From assembly GCA_038133505.1 (NCBI GenBank), contig JAYPTI010000150.1, positions 1 through 7,549 of the forward strand: a stretch of 7,549 nucleotides of DNA, in the 5' to 3' direction. A program made the position numbers and the translations under genes. Below, in pieces: positions 6,113 through 7,549 of the stretch. Below the pieces are notes generated by a model that searched no databases, was not told the DNA's origin, and saw only the letters and a list, made by a program, of their open reading frames with translations. Position 1 is the stretch's first letter. The number at the start of each line of letters is the position of its first letter. Source of the DNA: JAYQUR01 sp038133505. Lineage in GTDB: Bacteria > Pseudomonadota > Alphaproteobacteria > MPNO01 > UBA830.

Positions 6113-6315
6113 GGGCGGTTTTTGCCGCCGTCGTCCGGCGGGTCGTCGCGCTTTTTTCCGTCCAGATCGCGGATCAGCTTAACGGTTTCGGCCTCTTCGG
6201 CCTTGCGCCGCGCCTTGGTGCGGCCGAACTTTTCGCGATTTGCGGCTGCGTCGGCTTCCGTCGCGGCGCGTTCGCGGGCCTTGCGCTCGCGGTTCAGGTT
6301 TATAACCTTGCCCAT
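6109..6315 (-). CDS. DUF4169 family protein
   Basis: A 68-residue, very charged protein. It begins MGKVINLNRERKARERA, has ANREKFGRTKARRKAEEAE in the middle (25-43) and RDLDGKK (49-55), and ends in an Asp/Pro/Gly/Lys-rich tail that looks disordered. The opening block and the NR-x3-GRTKA-like core are the signature of DUF4169, a small family of unknown function that I know mainly from Alphaproteobacteria. Residues ~8-53 are probably one long basic helix; there is no signal peptide or membrane segment. The start at 6315 has a GAAGGG site (6325-6330 on the minus strand) 9 nt upstream. Its stop codon overlaps the stop of the convergent dehydrogenase gene. It is transcribed away from the AsmA gene. 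The plus-strand frame over this stretch is only a shadow of the upstream operon. Confidence 0.85.
   Translation of the reverse strand: MGKVINLNRERKARERAATEADAAANREKFGRTKARRKAEEAETVKLIRDLDGKKRDDPPDDGGKNRP
6114..6157 (+). terminator. Weak candidate terminator region after the dehydrogenase gene
   Basis: Just past the stop, GGCGG (6114-6118), CCGCC (6125-6129) and GGCGG (6137-6141) can form either of two mutually exclusive 5-bp hairpins sharing the middle segment. A run of six T (6152-6157) follows 10 nt after the second hairpin. That distance is too long for a good intrinsic terminator. The whole region is also the coding 3' end of the minus-strand DUF4169 gene. Confidence 0.25.
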
Positions 6316-6422
6316 TCAAGTTCGCCCTTCAATCGATCAACCGGGTTCACTATGTATCTGGACAGTATCGCGTCACGCCGACCCCGTACAGCAAGACGGC
6401 GGCGCCCGCGGGGAGTTCGCCC
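6316..6422. other. Divergent intergenic region between DUF4169 and AsmA genes
   Basis: These 107 bases must hold the control signals of both divergent genes. The central part (about 6340-6375) is more AT-rich than the flanks and would suit promoters on either strand. I cannot assign a convincing -35/-10 pair. Only the two ribosome sites, 6325-6330 (minus) and 6411-6415 (plus), are clear. Confidence 0.4.
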
Positions 6423-7549
6423 ATGAAGAAGCTCGGCTACGGCGCGATCGGTCTCGTCGTACTGGCCATTGCCGCCGTCCTCGTCGTCCCGAGTCTCGTC
6501 GACTGGAACGATTTCAAGCCCGAGATCGCCGCGGAAGTCAAAAAAGCGACCGGCCGGGCTATCGCCCTCGACGGCGACCTGTCGTTCGCGGTTCTTCCCT
6601 ATCCGCACCTGTCGGTGGAAGGCGTGCGCCTCTCCAACATTTCCGGCGCGGCGGCGCGGGACATGGTCAGCCTCCGCGAACTCAAGGTCTCCGTGAAGCT
6701 GGCACCCCTCGTGAAGGGCGCGATCGAGGTTGCGAGCGTCGAACTGATAGGCCCGGTGATCGAGCTCGAGCGTCTCGCCGACGGGCGTGTCAACTGGGCC
6801 TTCGCGCCTCCGGCCGCCACCGCGGCACCCGCCGGCGCGACCGGCACCGCTGCGCCCCAACCGGGTCCGGCAAAGGCGGACTCTCCCGGGGACAGCAACG
6901 GCAACGGTTCCTCCTTCAGCCTGGACAGTTTCCGGGTGGTGGACGGCAAGCTGATCTACCGCGACGCAAAGGCCGGGACCGTCGAGCGGATCGACGGCAT
7001 CGCGCTCGACGGCTCGGCGGGTTCCGAGTCCGGACCGTTCGCGATCGACGGCAAGCTGGTCGCGGGCGGCATCCCGCTGCGGGTCGACCTGTCGACCGGC
7101 AAGTTCGCCAAAAGCGGCACGGTGCCCGTCAATGTCAGGATACGGCCCGGCAATGCGGAAGCGACGCTGTCGGCCAAGGGCACGGTGACCGACATCGAAA
7201 CCGAACCCAAGATCTCGCTTGCGCTGTCGGCGGAAGGCGGGAGCCTTGCGGGCCTGATCGCCGCTTTGTCCGGCGGGGCGGGCGCCGGGCCGGCGAGCGC
7301 CTTCACGCTTGCCGCGGGCATCGAGGCGACGCAGAGCGATATCTCAGTCAACGGCCTGAAACTGACCGTCGGCGGCATGGCGGCAGGCGGCACGGCGCGC
7401 GTTCGGCTGGGCGACAAGACGCGGATCGACGTGGCGCTGAAAGCGCCGCTCGTCGACCTGAACAGCCTGCTGGCCTCGGCCGTCCCGGCCACCGGATCCG
7501 CGGCGGCGACGCCTGCCCCGGGAGGTGCGAGCGGCGCCGCGCCGGGCGG
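6423..7549 (+). CDS. AsmA family protein, 5' part (3' end outside window)
   Basis: The first 375 residues of an AsmA-family protein. The frame stays open to the window edge and so continues beyond it. A short basic start (MKK) leads into one hydrophobic helix at about residues 4-26, a signal anchor placing the rest in the periplasm. The helix is followed by the typical AsmA opening VDWNDFKPEIAAEVKKATGR (26-45), LDGDLSFAVLPYPHLSVEGVRLSN (49-72) and VELIGPVIELER (106-117). An Ala/Pro/Gly linker (about 129-163) precedes further beta-rich repeats such as FRVVDGKLIYRD and VDLNSLL; a second Ala/Pro stretch begins near 353. AsmA-like proteins of Gram-negative bacteria are large, beta-rich proteins linked to outer-membrane assembly and lipid transport; the role here is inferred from the family. 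GGGAG (6411-6415) lies 7 nt before the ATG at 6423. It is divergent from DUF4169 and unlikely to be functionally tied to the upstream genes. Confidence 0.85.
   Translation, partial: MKKLGYGAIGLVVLAIAAVLVVPSLVDWNDFKPEIAAEVKKATGRAIALDGDLSFAVLPYPHLSVEGVRLSNISGAAARDMVSLRELKVSVKLAPLVKGAIEVASVELIGPVIELERLADGRVNWAFAPPAATAAPAGATGTAAPQPGPAKADSPGDSNGNGSSFSLDSFRVVDGKLIYRDAKAGTVERIDGIALDGSAGSESGPFAIDGKLVAGGIPLRVDLSTGKFAKSGTVPVNVRIRPGNAEATLSAKGTVTDIETEPKISLALSAEGGSLAGLIAALSGGAGAGPASAFTLAAGIEATQSDISVNGLKLTVGGMAAGGTARVRLGDKTRIDVALKAPLVDLNSLLASAVPATGSAAATPAPGGASGAAPG

Noticed and set aside
5164..6426. A 420-codon plus-strand open frame overlapping the dehydrogenase and continuing past it
   Set aside because: It is out of frame with the clearly conserved dehydrogenase. 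Its translation is Arg-rich and low in complexity, and it crosses the DUF4169 gene.
1..7549. Mobile element, CRISPR array, tRNA or rRNA
   Set aside because: I saw no transposase or integrase motifs, no regularly spaced repeats, no cloverleaf-like sequence and no rRNA-like stretch on either strand.

Overview
The window is GC-rich, densely coded DNA (roughly 65% G+C by eye). It most likely comes from an alphaproteobacterial chromosome. The best clue is a small minus-strand DUF4169 gene, a family I know mainly from Alphaproteobacteria. The AsmA-type envelope gene and the -35/-10-like boxes also fit a Gram-negative proteobacterium. I see no insertion sequence, phage, CRISPR, tRNA or rRNA signal. 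The window looks chromosomal rather than mobile.

Layout, left to right: (1) the 3' part of a fused HyuA/HyuB 5-oxoprolinase, open from the window edge (frame starting at base 3) to 1736. (2) A 198-bp gap with two tiny hairpins and a weak promoter-like pair. (3) A two-domain enzyme (1935-3869) joining a class I SAM-dependent methyltransferase to a D-alanine-D-alanine-ligase-like ATP-grasp domain. (4) A 60-bp gap holding a good sigma70-type promoter overlapped by a perfect 9-bp inverted repeat. (5) A DUF1445 / YcsI / D-glutamate-cyclase-like gene (3930-4724). (6) A D-lactate dehydrogenase (cytochrome) homologue (4727-6112), only 2 nt downstream. (7) A convergent DUF4169 gene (6109-6315, minus), whose stop codon overlaps the previous one. 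(8) A divergent AsmA-family gene starting at 6423 and running off the right edge.

How they may work together: DUF1445 is the family of mammalian D-glutamate cyclase, which makes 5-oxo-D-proline from D-glutamate. 5-Oxoprolinase opens 5-oxoproline to glutamate using ATP. The LDHD-type flavoenzyme oxidises D-2-hydroxy acids. The methyltransferase/ATP-grasp fusion may make or modify an amide or peptide, and its ligase half is most like enzymes that use D-amino acids. Together the four genes suggest a cluster for D-amino acid, 5-oxoproline and D-hydroxy acid metabolism. This pathway is an inference from co-location. The individual family calls for the oxoprolinase, DUF1445 and LDHD proteins are strong. 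The exact substrate of the fusion enzyme is unknown, and it is the most novel item here.
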